The notes beneath the pieces were generated by a model. The model had not been told where the DNA came from and ran no database searches. It saw nothing but the letters and a program-made list of their open reading frames with translations. Source: an uncultured Coprococcus sp. (GTDB lineage: Bacteria > Bacillota > Clostridia > Lachnospirales > Lachnospiraceae). From it: a DNA stretch of 7,049 nucleotides. Positions 1 through 5,525 of the stretch are shown here, in pieces. Each line of letters opens with the position of its first letter. Positions within the stretch are counted from its first letter, which is position 1. The stretch lies in the NCBI GenBank assembly GCA_900557435.1, contig USSH01000127.1:1-7049 (forward strand), given 5' to 3'. Made by a program: the position numbers and the translations under genes.

Positions 1-1273
1 AAATATAATGAATGATCTTGCAACATGGTATGAAACTGGACAGAATAAGGTGGCTGTGGTAAGAGGCGGTAAATTTGTCGGAAAAACATGGGCAGTTACT
101 GATTTTGCTATGGGCTTTTTTGATGATCATATAATTATAGACATGAATAAGCAGACTGATTTTGCCTCTTATGCATCTAAAGAAAGGCGGCCTGAAAAGC
201 TCCATGCAAAATTGACCACATCGCTGGATAAATATGATTTTAAGAATAAGCTGCTCATATTTGATAATGCAGAGAATTGCACAGGCCTGTTGAAAAATCT
301 GGTGGATTATGCAAGATATAATACTGAATGCAGAATATGCGTTGTTGCAACGACAGGTATTGCTATGCCTGGGGAGGAAGACTGTGCGGATGATATATGT
401 GTATACGAGCTTATGCCGATGACGTTCGATGAATTTCTTAAAGCCGGCAAGGGCAGAAAATTATGCGCATTCATAGAGAACCAGAAGATATCAGCTATGC
501 CGGATGAAGTCAGGGATAGTGTTGAAACTATGCTGGAGATTTTTTTTGTGACAGGTGGTATGCCGGAGGCTGTGGATGAATATTATAAGACTGGAGATTT
601 GCGCCGAGTTGATGTAATATTAAAGTCTATACTTGACAGAATGACTGATTATCTGATAAACTCCACTCCGAAGAGATATCTTTCGAAGGTAATGGCTATA
701 TGGAAGAGTATTCCGGTTCAGCTGACAAAAGAGAATAAGAAGTTCATGTATGGATATGTAGATCCTAAGGCTCGTGCGAGAGAATATGAGATGTCTGTAG
801 AACAGATAGTGCGCATGGGAGTTGTCAGGCGTGTTTACAGAGTCCGGAATGGCGTGCTTCCTCTGGCGGATCAGATAGATGATAAGTCATTTGAATTATA
901 TCATCTCGATCACGGATTGCTGAGGATGATGGCGGGAATACTTGTTCAGGATATAGATAGGAACAATGTGCTGGACATGATGGATGGCGTTGTAGCGGAG
1001 CAATATGCAATGGCTGAATTATATATGAATAAGAGTGTCGGTGATCTGTATTTTTGGATTTCGTCCGCTACGGCTAAAGTAGATTTTGTGTATGAGGGCG
1101 ATGGCGAAGTTATTCCGGTGGATGTACAGACAAGTCCACATACAAAGGCTCAGAGTTCTAGGGTATTTCGTCAGAGATACAACAATAGTACATCTGTGAG
1201 AGTTTCTACAGATGATATGTTCGTTGATAAAGGATTGGTAAATATACCGCTTTATGGCATATGGTGTTTTTAA
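1..1273 (+). CDS. P-loop ATPase with C-terminal DUF4143 domain, 5' end probably cut by the window
   Basis: Seen: an open frame from the window edge with its first ATG at 8 and a TAA stop at 1271-1273. Numbering from that ATG, a Walker A motif GGKFVGKT sits at residues 20-27. The Walker B position reads LLIFDNAENC near 82-91, then comes LMPMTFDEFL at 135-144, TGGMPEAVDEY at 182-192 and a C-terminal block with LYHLDHGLL, VVAEQYAMAEL and AKVDFVYEGDGEVIPVDVQ. This order is that of the AAA ATPase plus DUF4143 family, whose C-terminus resembles a PD-(D/E)XK nuclease fold. Known members usually have a few more residues before the NDLATWYE-like segment, and the frame stays open upstream, so the true start probably lies outside the window. 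Oddities: the usual Walker B DE is DN (86-87), and the usual ExK is DVQ (372-374). The gene lies 29 bp upstream of the tRNA and is probably host flank. Its cellular role is not established. Confidence 0.85.
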   Translation, partial: NIMNDLATWYETGQNKVAVVRGGKFVGKTWAVTDFAMGFFDDHIIIDMNKQTDFASYASKERRPEKLHAKLTTSLDKYDFKNKLLIFDNAENCTGLLKNLVDYARYNTECRICVVATTGIAMPGEEDCADDICVYELMPMTFDEFLKAGKGRKLCAFIENQKISAMPDEVRDSVETMLEIFFVTGGMPEAVDEYYKTGDLRRVDVILKSILDRMTDYLINSTPKRYLSKVMAIWKSIPVQLTKENKKFMYGYVDPKARAREYEMSVEQIVRMGVVRRVYRVRNGVLPLADQIDDKSFELYHLDHGLLRMMAGILVQDIDRNNVLDMMDGVVAEQYAMAELYMNKSVGDLYFWISSATAKVDFVYEGDGEVIPVDVQTSPHTKAQSSRVFRQRYNNSTSVRVSTDDMFVDKGLVNIPLYGIWCF

Positions 1274-1302
1274 CATCTGTCATTGGCAGTATTTTTATAG
1301 AT

Positions 1303-1375
<73 letters not shown>

Positions 1376-1383
1376 TATAACCG

Positions 1384-1429
1384 ACACCCCGAAACCTAAG
1401 AGAAATCAAGGGTTCTGGGGTGTTTTTTT
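1384..1429 (+). terminator. Rho-independent terminator after tRNA-Thr
   Basis: ACACCCC (1384-1390) pairs with GGGGTGT (1417-1423). The inner part can extend imperfectly (GAAACC against GGTTCT), and a run of seven T (1423-1429) follows. The T run is only on the + strand side, so it ends tRNA or host transcription rather than the leftward integrase message. It may be host sequence or carried by the element; the att core boundary is not visible here. Confidence 0.75.
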
Positions 1430-1445
1430 ATGCTCTAAAATGACC

Positions 1446-1466
1446 TTAGGGGCAGTTTAGGGGCAG
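1446..1466. repeat. Tandem 10-bp direct repeat TTAGGGGCAG, candidate integrase arm sites
   Basis: TTAGGGGCAG occurs at 1446-1455 and again at 1457-1466, exactly 11 bp apart, or about one helical turn. The pair lies in the short gap between the tRNA-side terminator and the integrase stop codon. Helically phased short repeats beside the int gene at an element end are typical of arm-type binding sites for the N-terminal domain of tyrosine integrases. That role is inferred from position and spacing. I saw no further copies in the window. Confidence 0.5.
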
Positions 1467-1468
1467 AA

Positions 1469-2593
1469 TTATGAGATGAGGGATATGCTGTCAAGTTTCT
1501 TGCTGTCATTCTCAACAACCTGTTCAGTGACATGTATATATATGTCTTTGGTTATATCACTCTTACTATGTCCCAGGCGGCGAGCTATCTGCTCCGGAGT
1601 CATGCCGGCAGCGGCAAGCAGTGAAGCATGAGTGTGACGGAGCTTGTGAGGGCTGATCTTGTGATTCAATTCTCTCTCTGTGGCTTCTCTGATAAACTTA
1701 CTATATGCTGCATAAGACATATATGATCCTGTGTGCATATCCGGAATCAGAAGTGTACTTGTGAACCCTCTTTCTAAAAATACCTCTCTGCGCCACAGAC
1801 GGCACTTTCTGAGCACGGAATCCAGTTCAGGCTGTATATGTATGTCTCTGATGGAATCGTCCGTTTTTGGTGACGTAACGAGGCCGTGGAGATAATCATA
1901 GGTTTTGTTGATGTGTATAACCTTTTTTGATAGGTCAATATCATCATCTTGCAGGGCGATCAGTTCACCAACACGGAGACCCGTAAGAAGTAGAATGTTG
2001 GTGGCATAGTACCAATTCCACCGATTCTGATCCTGAATGTACTCAAGTAATTTCGTAATCTCATCTGGCTCAAGATATTTGTCATCGGTATCTTCCGGTT
2101 CACTGTTATCATCCCAAAGTTTTATCTTGCTGAGTAGTCTATAGTTATCATGCCAGTCGTTCTGATATCCCCAGTTGAGCATAGCCCTGAACCTTGTCAG
2201 ATAAGTGTTGATCGTACTAACAGGCTTGCCAGAGGCTAATAGACAGTCGTTAAGGTATTGCGCTGTGAGGTTGTTCACAATGACATCTTCACCAAGTAGT
2301 TTGATCATTGATAAGGTGATGCGGTTATTTCTGTCTGTTGTAGATTTCTTTAACCTCAGTTCCTGATTATTTATATAAAGCTTCTGGAGCTCTGAAAGCG
2401 TGGTTTTCTTGTCAACTTCCTTGTATTGTAAAGCAATTTCAATCTTGCCATTCAGAATCCTCATAGCCTTGTTCCGGTTCTGAGGTGTGTCTTTAGGCAT
2501 GGTAGTAGTGACCTTCTTCACCTTCTCTGTGAGCGGATCCGTGTACCTCTCACAATACTTGACTGTTCCGTTCTTCTGTGTTTCGCACCACAT
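1469..2593 (-). CDS. int: Tyrosine recombinase / phage integrase
   Basis: This 374-residue site-specific recombinase would integrate and excise the element, acting on the adjacent tRNA-Thr site. Residues 1-60 form a short N-terminal, probably arm-binding, region. Residues 65-145 look like the helical core-binding (SAM-like) domain. The catalytic domain runs from about 175 to 365 and has every expected residue: R207 in TGLRVGEL, K243 in SPKTDD, H316 and R319 in HKLRHTHAS, H342 in RLGHS, and the nucleophile Y352 in DIYIHV. Length is normal for phage and ICE integrases of Firmicutes. The ATG at 2593 is preceded by AGGATGG at a workable distance. The gene points towards the tRNA and is last in the leftward lysogeny set. 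It is separated from the upstream gene by 171 bp of repeat-rich DNA, so it may have its own control. No truncation is seen, so it should be active. Confidence 0.95.
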   Translation of the reverse strand: MWCETQKNGTVKYCERYTDPLTEKVKKVTTTMPKDTPQNRNKAMRILNGKIEIALQYKEVDKKTTLSELQKLYINNQELRLKKSTTDRNNRITLSMIKLLGEDVIVNNLTAQYLNDCLLASGKPVSTINTYLTRFRAMLNWGYQNDWHDNYRLLSKIKLWDDNSEPEDTDDKYLEPDEITKLLEYIQDQNRWNWYYATNILLLTGLRVGELIALQDDDIDLSKKVIHINKTYDYLHGLVTSPKTDDSIRDIHIQPELDSVLRKCRLWRREVFLERGFTSTLLIPDMHTGSYMSYAAYSKFIREATERELNHKISPHKLRHTHASLLAAAGMTPEQIARRLGHSKSDITKDIYIHVTEQVVENDSKKLDSISLIS

Positions 2594-2612
2594 AAAATCA
2601 CCATCCTATCTA

Positions 2613-2641
2613 AAAATAGGCATAAAAAATAAGCCTATCAA
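2613..2641 (-). promoter_or_regulatory. Possible integrase promoter
   Basis: On the - strand, TTGATA (2641-2636) is followed after 17 bp by TATTTT (2618-2613), which matches the -10 consensus at four of six positions. The predicted start near 2606 would leave a leader of only about 12 nt and would clip the ribosome site at 2607-2601. The promoter is therefore weak evidence, and int may instead be read from further upstream. Confidence 0.3.
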
Positions 2642-2654
2642 AAGTGGAAGGCTT

Positions 2655-2664
2655 ATGGTATAAT
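2655..2664 (+). promoter_or_regulatory. Extended -10 promoter for the predicted small RNA
   Basis: ATGGTATAAT contains a perfect TATAAT (2659-2664) with an upstream TG at the extended -10 position. The hexamer 17 bp upstream, TATCAA (2636-2641), is a poor -35, which an extended -10 can tolerate. The same hexamer read on the other strand is the candidate -35 of the integrase promoter, so the two promoters would be divergent and overlapping. Confidence 0.5.
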
Positions 2665-2670
2665 GTAGCT

Positions 2671-2747
2671 TGATCAGAGCGTTATTCATAAGCCTTCGGT
2701 TTGTGGGTAACTTCCCTCAGGTGCTGGTAACACCTGGGGGATTTTTT
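2671..2747 (+). ncRNA. Predicted small RNA of about 77 nt, antisense to the integrase leader region
   Basis: An extended -10 promoter at 2655-2664 and a strong terminator ending at 2747 bracket about 77 nt with no meaningful open frame on the + strand. Transcription runs against the lysogeny genes. If the upstream DUF4041 gene message reads on into int, this RNA is fully complementary to the leader in between. By analogy it could be a regulator of integrase expression or the antitoxin RNA of a type I toxin-antitoxin locus. Neither is shown by sequence alone, and I cannot assign it to a named RNA family. The start is estimated as seven bases after the -10 box. Confidence 0.5.
2714..2747 (+). 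terminator. Strong Rho-independent terminator of the small RNA
   Basis: CCCTCAGGTG (2714-2723) pairs with CACCTGGGGG (2731-2740) in a 10-bp stem with one G-T pair. The loop is CTGGTAA, and A plus six T follow (2742-2747). On the other strand the stem is not followed by a T run, so it works rightwards. Since no + strand gene lies upstream as far as the tRNA, it most likely terminates the local small RNA. Confidence 0.75.
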
Positions 2748-2764
2748 ATAATATGAAGATGATA

Positions 2765-4333
2765 TTATTCATCCTCATCATCTGTCTCATCCTCTGTTGA
2801 ATATTCAGAGGTATATGCTTCAGAACTTGACAGTGACTGTCTGTATTCTTCAGCAAGCATTGTTCTGTTGAACTCTGCAGTAGGGCAGATCTCATTTACA
2901 AGTTCTTCAAGTTCATCTATTGATACATTAAAGAACTCTTTTCTAAGATTTACCTTGTTTACTCGGCGATCATTAAGTCTCTTGTGAAGTTCGGTTTCAA
3001 GACCAGAAGCGTCATCAGAGAAAATAAAGCTGTGTACATCAAATTTGAACGGAACAGAAGCATCTCCAAGTTCATTAACTCTATCCTGTGGATTTATTCT
3101 TCTTGTCATTCCAACTTTGAATACATTCTCACCAAATGAACCTAAGTTACTGATAATATAAACATTACCAGCTTTACCATTTTGCAACTTTGCTATTTCA
3201 TCTTTTTTGATTGTTACATCTGCAAGCTGAGCCTGCAGTTCAAGGATACGAGCTTGCAGAGCAGCAAGGGCTTCACCCTCTGAAGCTTCCGCCTGTTCTT
3301 TGAGGGAAGATATCTGATTCTCATATTTCGACTCTTCAAGCTCCACCTTTTTGCGTTCAGCCTCAAGGGCCTTGCGCTCCTCTGCTTCCTGGCGCATCTG
3401 CTCCTTGATTGCAAGCTGTTCTTGCTTTGCCTGTTCTTTCTTGACGTAGTAGTTATACTCTATCTTGGCGGCATTGATGAAAAGATATTCCATTTCACCT
3501 ATGAACTTAGTAAGAGTTCCGGCAATTGTTTGATTACCTTCAGCTGCAATCTTTAGATACTTAGCACAGATATCTTTTATTTGTTCAATACCGTTGTCAA
3601 GCTTGTCATATTTTAAATTGTACAAGACGTTCTGCATCTCAGATTCCAGCCCCTTGACAATGAGGTCGTAAATCGTTTTGTTGGCTTTAGTAGTGTATCT
3701 GATGGCATATTGCTGTCTGAGAGTGTCAATGGATTTCTCATTTTCTCTATATGCTTTTCGCAAGCTTTTTATATCCATACAATGTAATTTAAGGATAACA
3801 GATGGGGCAATGAGATTAGCATCCTCAATATCTGATTGGCTAATTCTGCATTCGTTATATGGGATGTCAGCAGTAATGAAGTTATCTAATGCATATTCAA
3901 TACTGCTGTAGATCTCCTTAGCACGAGAGATTTTTCGCTCCTGGGTCGCTACTGATTTTTGCAACTTATCATCTTTCGTTTGAAGTGTAGCAATATCTGA
4001 ACGTAATTTATCTATAGTGGCAAGGTTTTCGGATATTTCGGCATTCACCTGATTAAGCTTAGCCATCGACTGCTGATGGTCATGCACCCCTAAATCCTGC
4101 ATAGTCTTATTCATGTCTTGCATTGCTTGATTCATCTGAGCATTCTGAGCCGCAAGTTGGGCATTCTGTTGAATAATTTGTTGATTGGTTTCTTTTTGTT
4201 TCTTTTCGTCCATGGTCTTCATTATCATCAATACTATGCCGCCGATTGCTGGAAGTATAAGAAACCAGCATGCGCATAGAATAGCAATAAACCATGTACT
4301 TAAATACCATTTGTTTTCTTGTTTTTGATTCAT
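2765..4333 (-). CDS. Membrane-anchored coiled-coil DUF4041 protein with C-terminal MUG113/T5orf172 (GIY-YIG-like) domain
   Basis: This is a 522-residue protein. Residues 9-39 are strongly hydrophobic (WYLSTWFIAILC, then WFLILPAIGGIVLMIM) and should form one or two membrane helices. Residues 40-135 are Q/N-rich and predicted coiled coil, 135-295 match the DUF4041-type helical region, and 297-385 form a highly charged coiled coil (KKEQAKQEQ onwards). Residues 389-480 form the MUG113/T5orf172 domain, a branch of the GIY-YIG nuclease fold, with VYIISNLGSFGENVFKVGM, R411/R412, R418, LETELHKRL (E446, H450) and RKEFF. An acidic tail ends in DETDDEDE. Known: such proteins are frequent in Firmicutes prophages, but their function is unestablished. 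Inferred: a membrane-tethered nuclease-like factor made in lysogeny, possibly for defence or superinfection exclusion. ATG at 4333 follows AAGGGAGAG. It lies 24 bp after the ImmA-like gene, so the two are co-transcribed. Confidence 0.85.
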   Translation of the reverse strand: MNQKQENKWYLSTWFIAILCACWFLILPAIGGIVLMIMKTMDEKKQKETNQQIIQQNAQLAAQNAQMNQAMQDMNKTMQDLGVHDHQQSMAKLNQVNAEISENLATIDKLRSDIATLQTKDDKLQKSVATQERKISRAKEIYSSIEYALDNFITADIPYNECRISQSDIEDANLIAPSVILKLHCMDIKSLRKAYRENEKSIDTLRQQYAIRYTTKANKTIYDLIVKGLESEMQNVLYNLKYDKLDNGIEQIKDICAKYLKIAAEGNQTIAGTLTKFIGEMEYLFINAAKIEYNYYVKKEQAKQEQLAIKEQMRQEAEERKALEAERKKVELEESKYENQISSLKEQAEASEGEALAALQARILELQAQLADVTIKKDEIAKLQNGKAGNVYIISNLGSFGENVFKVGMTRRINPQDRVNELGDASVPFKFDVHSFIFSDDASGLETELHKRLNDRRVNKVNLRKEFFNVSIDELEELVNEICPTAEFNRTMLAEEYRQSLSSSEAYTSEYSTEDETDDEDE

Positions 4334-4357
4334 CGAATCTCTCCCTTCATTTGTTAA

Positions 4358-4585
4358 TTATTTTTGCAACCCATGTGCATAAGCCTCAATAGAATCTGCA
4401 GACTCCTTGTGAAAGTCATCCCGATCTATATGTCTGCAAGCATGGATATATGCCTCATTCAATTGTTCTGTTGTGAAGCGTGTATTAAGGAACACAGTAT
4501 ATGAACCATCTTCATTACACGTCACAGTTTCTTTTACTTTAGTTGCTTTCATATCAAGATACTGAACATATATATCATCCGTCAT
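4358..4585 (-). CDS. Small ImmA-like protein with degenerate zinc-peptidase motif
   Basis: This is a 75-residue protein. The central part, a GSYTVFLNTRFTTEQLNEAYIHACRHIDRDDF stretch split here as GSYTVFLNTRF (residues 27-37) and AYIHACRHIDRDDF (45-58), has the layout of the metallopeptidase core of the ImmA/IrrE family. A strand is followed by a helix with spaced histidines (H48 and H52) and a later glutamate (E67 in SIEAYAH) suited to the third zinc ligand. The catalytic glutamate of HExxH is alanine (HACRH), and the protein is far shorter than full ImmA, so peptidase activity is doubtful. The ATG at 4585 follows a strong AAGGAGGGG. In ICEBs1 and related elements ImmA lies beside its repressor ImmR and cleaves it, and the position directly after the repressor gene here agrees with that. 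The family call rests on motif layout and context. Confidence 0.6.
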   Translation of the reverse strand: MTDDIYVQYLDMKATKVKETVTCNEDGSYTVFLNTRFTTEQLNEAYIHACRHIDRDDFHKESADSIEAYAHGLQK

Positions 4586-4655
4586 TGCTATCCCCTCCTT
4601 ATTTGATTATTTATGCAATATATATCAAAAACAGTGGGATGTTTTTTGCACAGCA

Positions 4656-5030
4656 TTATTTATTATCTTTATTTTTGAGAGCCAATAGCATACTCTGTAC
4701 TATCTCTAAATCTTCGGGTTTGGCATCCCTTGCAGCATCGAAGAGAAGAGAGAGCTGTTTGTTCTCGAATATCTCTTGTGCTTTCTGAGCTGTTTCATCA
4801 TCAAAATAGTAAGATGGTTTTGAATCACTTTCAACAATCAAGTCTCCGGGTTCGACATGTAAGTATTTAGCAATATCTATAATAGTATCAACTTTGGGAA
4901 CTCTTGCACCAGAGCACCAGTTTGATACCGTTGATTTTTCATATCTAAGATCGTTAACTAAATCGCTCTGAGTTTTGCCATTTAGCATTAGATAATATTT
5001 TAATAATTTAGCAAATTGGTTTGCACCCAT
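4656..5030 (-). CDS. CI/ImmR-like XRE-family repressor
   Basis: This is a 124-residue protein. An N-terminal XRE helix-turn-helix runs from about residue 5 to 65, with TQSDLVNDLRYEKSTVSNWCSG at 20-41 and AKYLHVEPGDLI at 54-65. The C-terminal tail (FDDETAQKAQ, then LLFDAARDAKPEDLEIVQSML) is typical of short prophage repressors of clostridia. There is no LexA/S24 peptidase domain, so RecA-stimulated self-cleavage is not expected. The start is set at the ATG of 5030, which gives the XRE domain at its usual place and has AAAGGA nine bases upstream; an open frame runs on to 5108 but crosses the promoter. A near-consensus promoter lies at 5084-5056 with an operator inside it, so the gene is probably autoregulated. 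It is transcribed away from the Cro-like gene, the standard lysogeny switch layout. Confidence 0.88.
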   Translation of the reverse strand: MGANQFAKLLKYYLMLNGKTQSDLVNDLRYEKSTVSNWCSGARVPKVDTIIDIAKYLHVEPGDLIVESDSKPSYYFDDETAQKAQEIFENKQLSLLFDAARDAKPEDLEIVQSMLLALKNKDNK

Positions 5031-5055
5031 TTCATCACGTCCTTTCTTATGTTTG

Positions 5056-5084
5056 ATTATACACAAAATGAATACTCGTGGCAA
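5056..5084 (-). promoter_or_regulatory. Repressor promoter (leftward)
   Basis: On the - strand, TTGCCA (5084-5079) and TATAAT (5061-5056) are separated by 17 bp, giving 11 of 12 consensus bases. The predicted start is near 5049, 19 bases before the repressor ATG. Operator copy 1 fills the spacer and overlaps the -10 box, so a bound regulator would block the polymerase. Confidence 0.8.
5058..5076. promoter_or_regulatory. Operator copy 1, in the repressor promoter
   Basis: TATACACAAAATGAATACT matches copy 3 at 16 of 19 positions; the right half is identical. It lies across the spacer and -10 of the leftward promoter. It is the weakest of the three clear copies in its left half, so it may bind last and give late repression of the repressor itself; this order is inference. 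Confidence 0.7.
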
Positions 5085-5099
5085 GCAGAAAGCAAAAAA

Positions 5100-5118
5100 A
5101 GTTTTCATTTTGCTTGAC
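5100..5118. promoter_or_regulatory. Weak fourth operator-like half-site, inverted
   Basis: Read on the - strand, this segment contains GCAAAATGAAAACT, close to CACAAAATGAATACT of the clear copies, but the other half does not match (12 of 19 overall). It overlaps the -35 box of the rightward promoter and its centre is 19 bp from that of copy 2. It may be a low-affinity site or chance. Confidence 0.35.
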
Positions 5119-5142
5119 AGTTCACAAAAAGAATACTATAAT
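5114..5142 (+). promoter_or_regulatory. Early rightward promoter of the Cro-like gene
   Basis: TTGACA (5114-5119) and TATAAT (5137-5142) are both perfect consensus and separated by 17 bp. This should be a very strong promoter that needs tight repression in the lysogen. Operator copy 2 exactly fills the spacer. The predicted start is near 5149, about 27 bases before the Cro-like start codon. Confidence 0.9.
5119..5137. promoter_or_regulatory. Operator copy 2, in the early promoter
   Basis: AGTTCACAAAAAGAATACT differs from copy 3 at one of 19 positions. It spans the whole -35/-10 spacer of the early promoter and shares its last base with TATAAT. Binding here by the repressor or Cro-like protein would shut off the early operon. 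Confidence 0.8.
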
Positions 5143-5175
5143 GCAATTGCACGATAAAAGAAGGGAGGCGAAAGA

Positions 5176-5376
5176 TTGAACGGTTTAAAGATAAGACTAT
5201 CAGCTGTTAGAGTAAATGCAGGCCTTTCACAGCAGGATATTGCTGATAAAATGGGCGTTTCTCGTATTACAGTTGGTAATTGGGAAAACGGCAAGGTAAA
5301 GATAAAAGAGGCAGAATTAAGAATGTTTGCAGATATTTGCAGTTTTCCTAGAGAAAATATTTTTTTACCTTACTAG
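5176..5376 (+). CDS. Cro-like XRE-family regulator (TTG start)
   Basis: This 66-residue protein is almost entirely one XRE helix-turn-helix domain. SQQDIADKMGVSRITVGNWENG at residues 18-39 holds the two DNA-contacting helices, followed by KIKEAELRMFADIC. The size and divergent position opposite the repressor are those of a Cro protein, which turns down the repressor promoter on entry to the lytic or excision state. The start is a TTG at 5176, set by an AAGGGAGG ribosome site at 5161-5168 seven bases upstream; no in-frame ATG lies between promoter and domain. Operators lie on both sides of the gene: copy 2 in its promoter and copy 3 at its stop codon. It is first in the rightward early operon. 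Confidence 0.85.
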   Translation: MNGLKIRLSAVRVNAGLSQQDIADKMGVSRITVGNWENGKVKIKEAELRMFADICSFPRENIFLPY

Positions 5377-5393
5377 TTCACAAAATGAATACT
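5375..5393. promoter_or_regulatory. Operator copy 3, at the end of the Cro-like gene
   Basis: AGTTCACAAAATGAATACT is the most symmetric copy (AGT...CA.A.TG...ACT about a central A). It begins inside the stop codon of the Cro-like gene. No good promoter boxes surround it: the positions matching TTGACA and TATAAT of copy 2 read TTACTA and TAAGTG. Its centre is about 256 bp from that of copy 2, suitable for DNA looping or for acting as a roadblock to early transcription. Confidence 0.75.
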
Positions 5394-5525
5394 AAGTGAT
5401 TGAGAGAAAAAGGAACAACGAGTAAGCTTAATGCAATAAAAAATATCTAAAAAAAATTCGTTTCCTGCTCAATTACTTTTCGTCTGTATTTTGGATGTAA
5501 TAAGAAGGTGAGAGAAAGGAGAGGC
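5394..5525. other. Gap between the Cro-like gene and the 92-residue gene
   Basis: This stretch is A/T-rich and has no open frame of note. It contains AAAAAGGAAC near 5408 without a following gene, and TTACTT to TGTAAT with a 17-bp gap near 5475-5503, too poor to call a promoter. I see no terminator, so early transcription probably continues through it. Confidence 0.4.

Larger units (their letters stand above)
2605..2697. repeat. Cluster of inverted repeats of an AGGCTTAT/ATAAGCCT theme upstream of int
   Basis: Related short arms recur here: CCTAT 2605-2609 with ATAGG 2616-2620; ATAGGC 2616-2621 with GCCTAT 2633-2638; ATAAGCCT 2629-2636 with AGGCTTAT 2649-2656; and the longest, GAAGGCTTATG 2647-2657 with CATAAGCCTTC 2687-2697, a perfect 11-bp pair. 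The arms overlap, so alternative hairpins compete. The last pair flanks the -10 box and predicted start of the small RNA. The cluster may be a binding array for an excisionase, integrase or repressor, or a folded leader of the integrase message; the sequence does not decide between these. Confidence 0.6.

Noticed and set aside
1019..1276. 85-codon open frame on the - strand
   Set aside because: It lies wholly inside the ATPase gene on the other strand, has no ribosome site, and shows no recognisable domain.
1266..1295. Promoter of the tRNA gene
   Set aside because: TATTTT at 1290-1295 is well placed, but no acceptable -35 lies at 16-18 bp, so the tRNA may be read from elsewhere.
2605..2697. 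CRISPR array
   Set aside because: The repeats are short, inverted and overlapping, with no regular spacers and no cas genes.
3214..3414. 66-codon arginine-rich frame on the - strand
   Set aside because: It is an out-of-frame reading of the charged coiled-coil part of the DUF4041 gene.
3678..3911. 77-codon hydrophobic frame on the + strand
   Set aside because: It is antisense to the DUF4041 region; the hydrophobic look comes from reading the complement of charged codons.
4107..4310. 67-codon frame on the - strand
   Set aside because: It overlaps the membrane and coiled-coil start of the DUF4041 gene in another frame and has no start signal.
4543..4788. 81-codon frame on the + strand
   Set aside because: It spans two well-supported leftward genes and their gap, without a ribosome site.
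5031..5108. N-terminal 26-residue extension of the repressor frame
   Set aside because: It crosses the repressor promoter and operator, would place extra hydrophobic residues before the XRE domain, and the ATG at 5030 has a ribosome site.
5364..5395. Second early promoter around operator copy 3
   Set aside because: The positions matching the -35 and -10 of copy 2 have decayed (TTACTA and TAAGTG), and no alternative boxes with good spacing were found.
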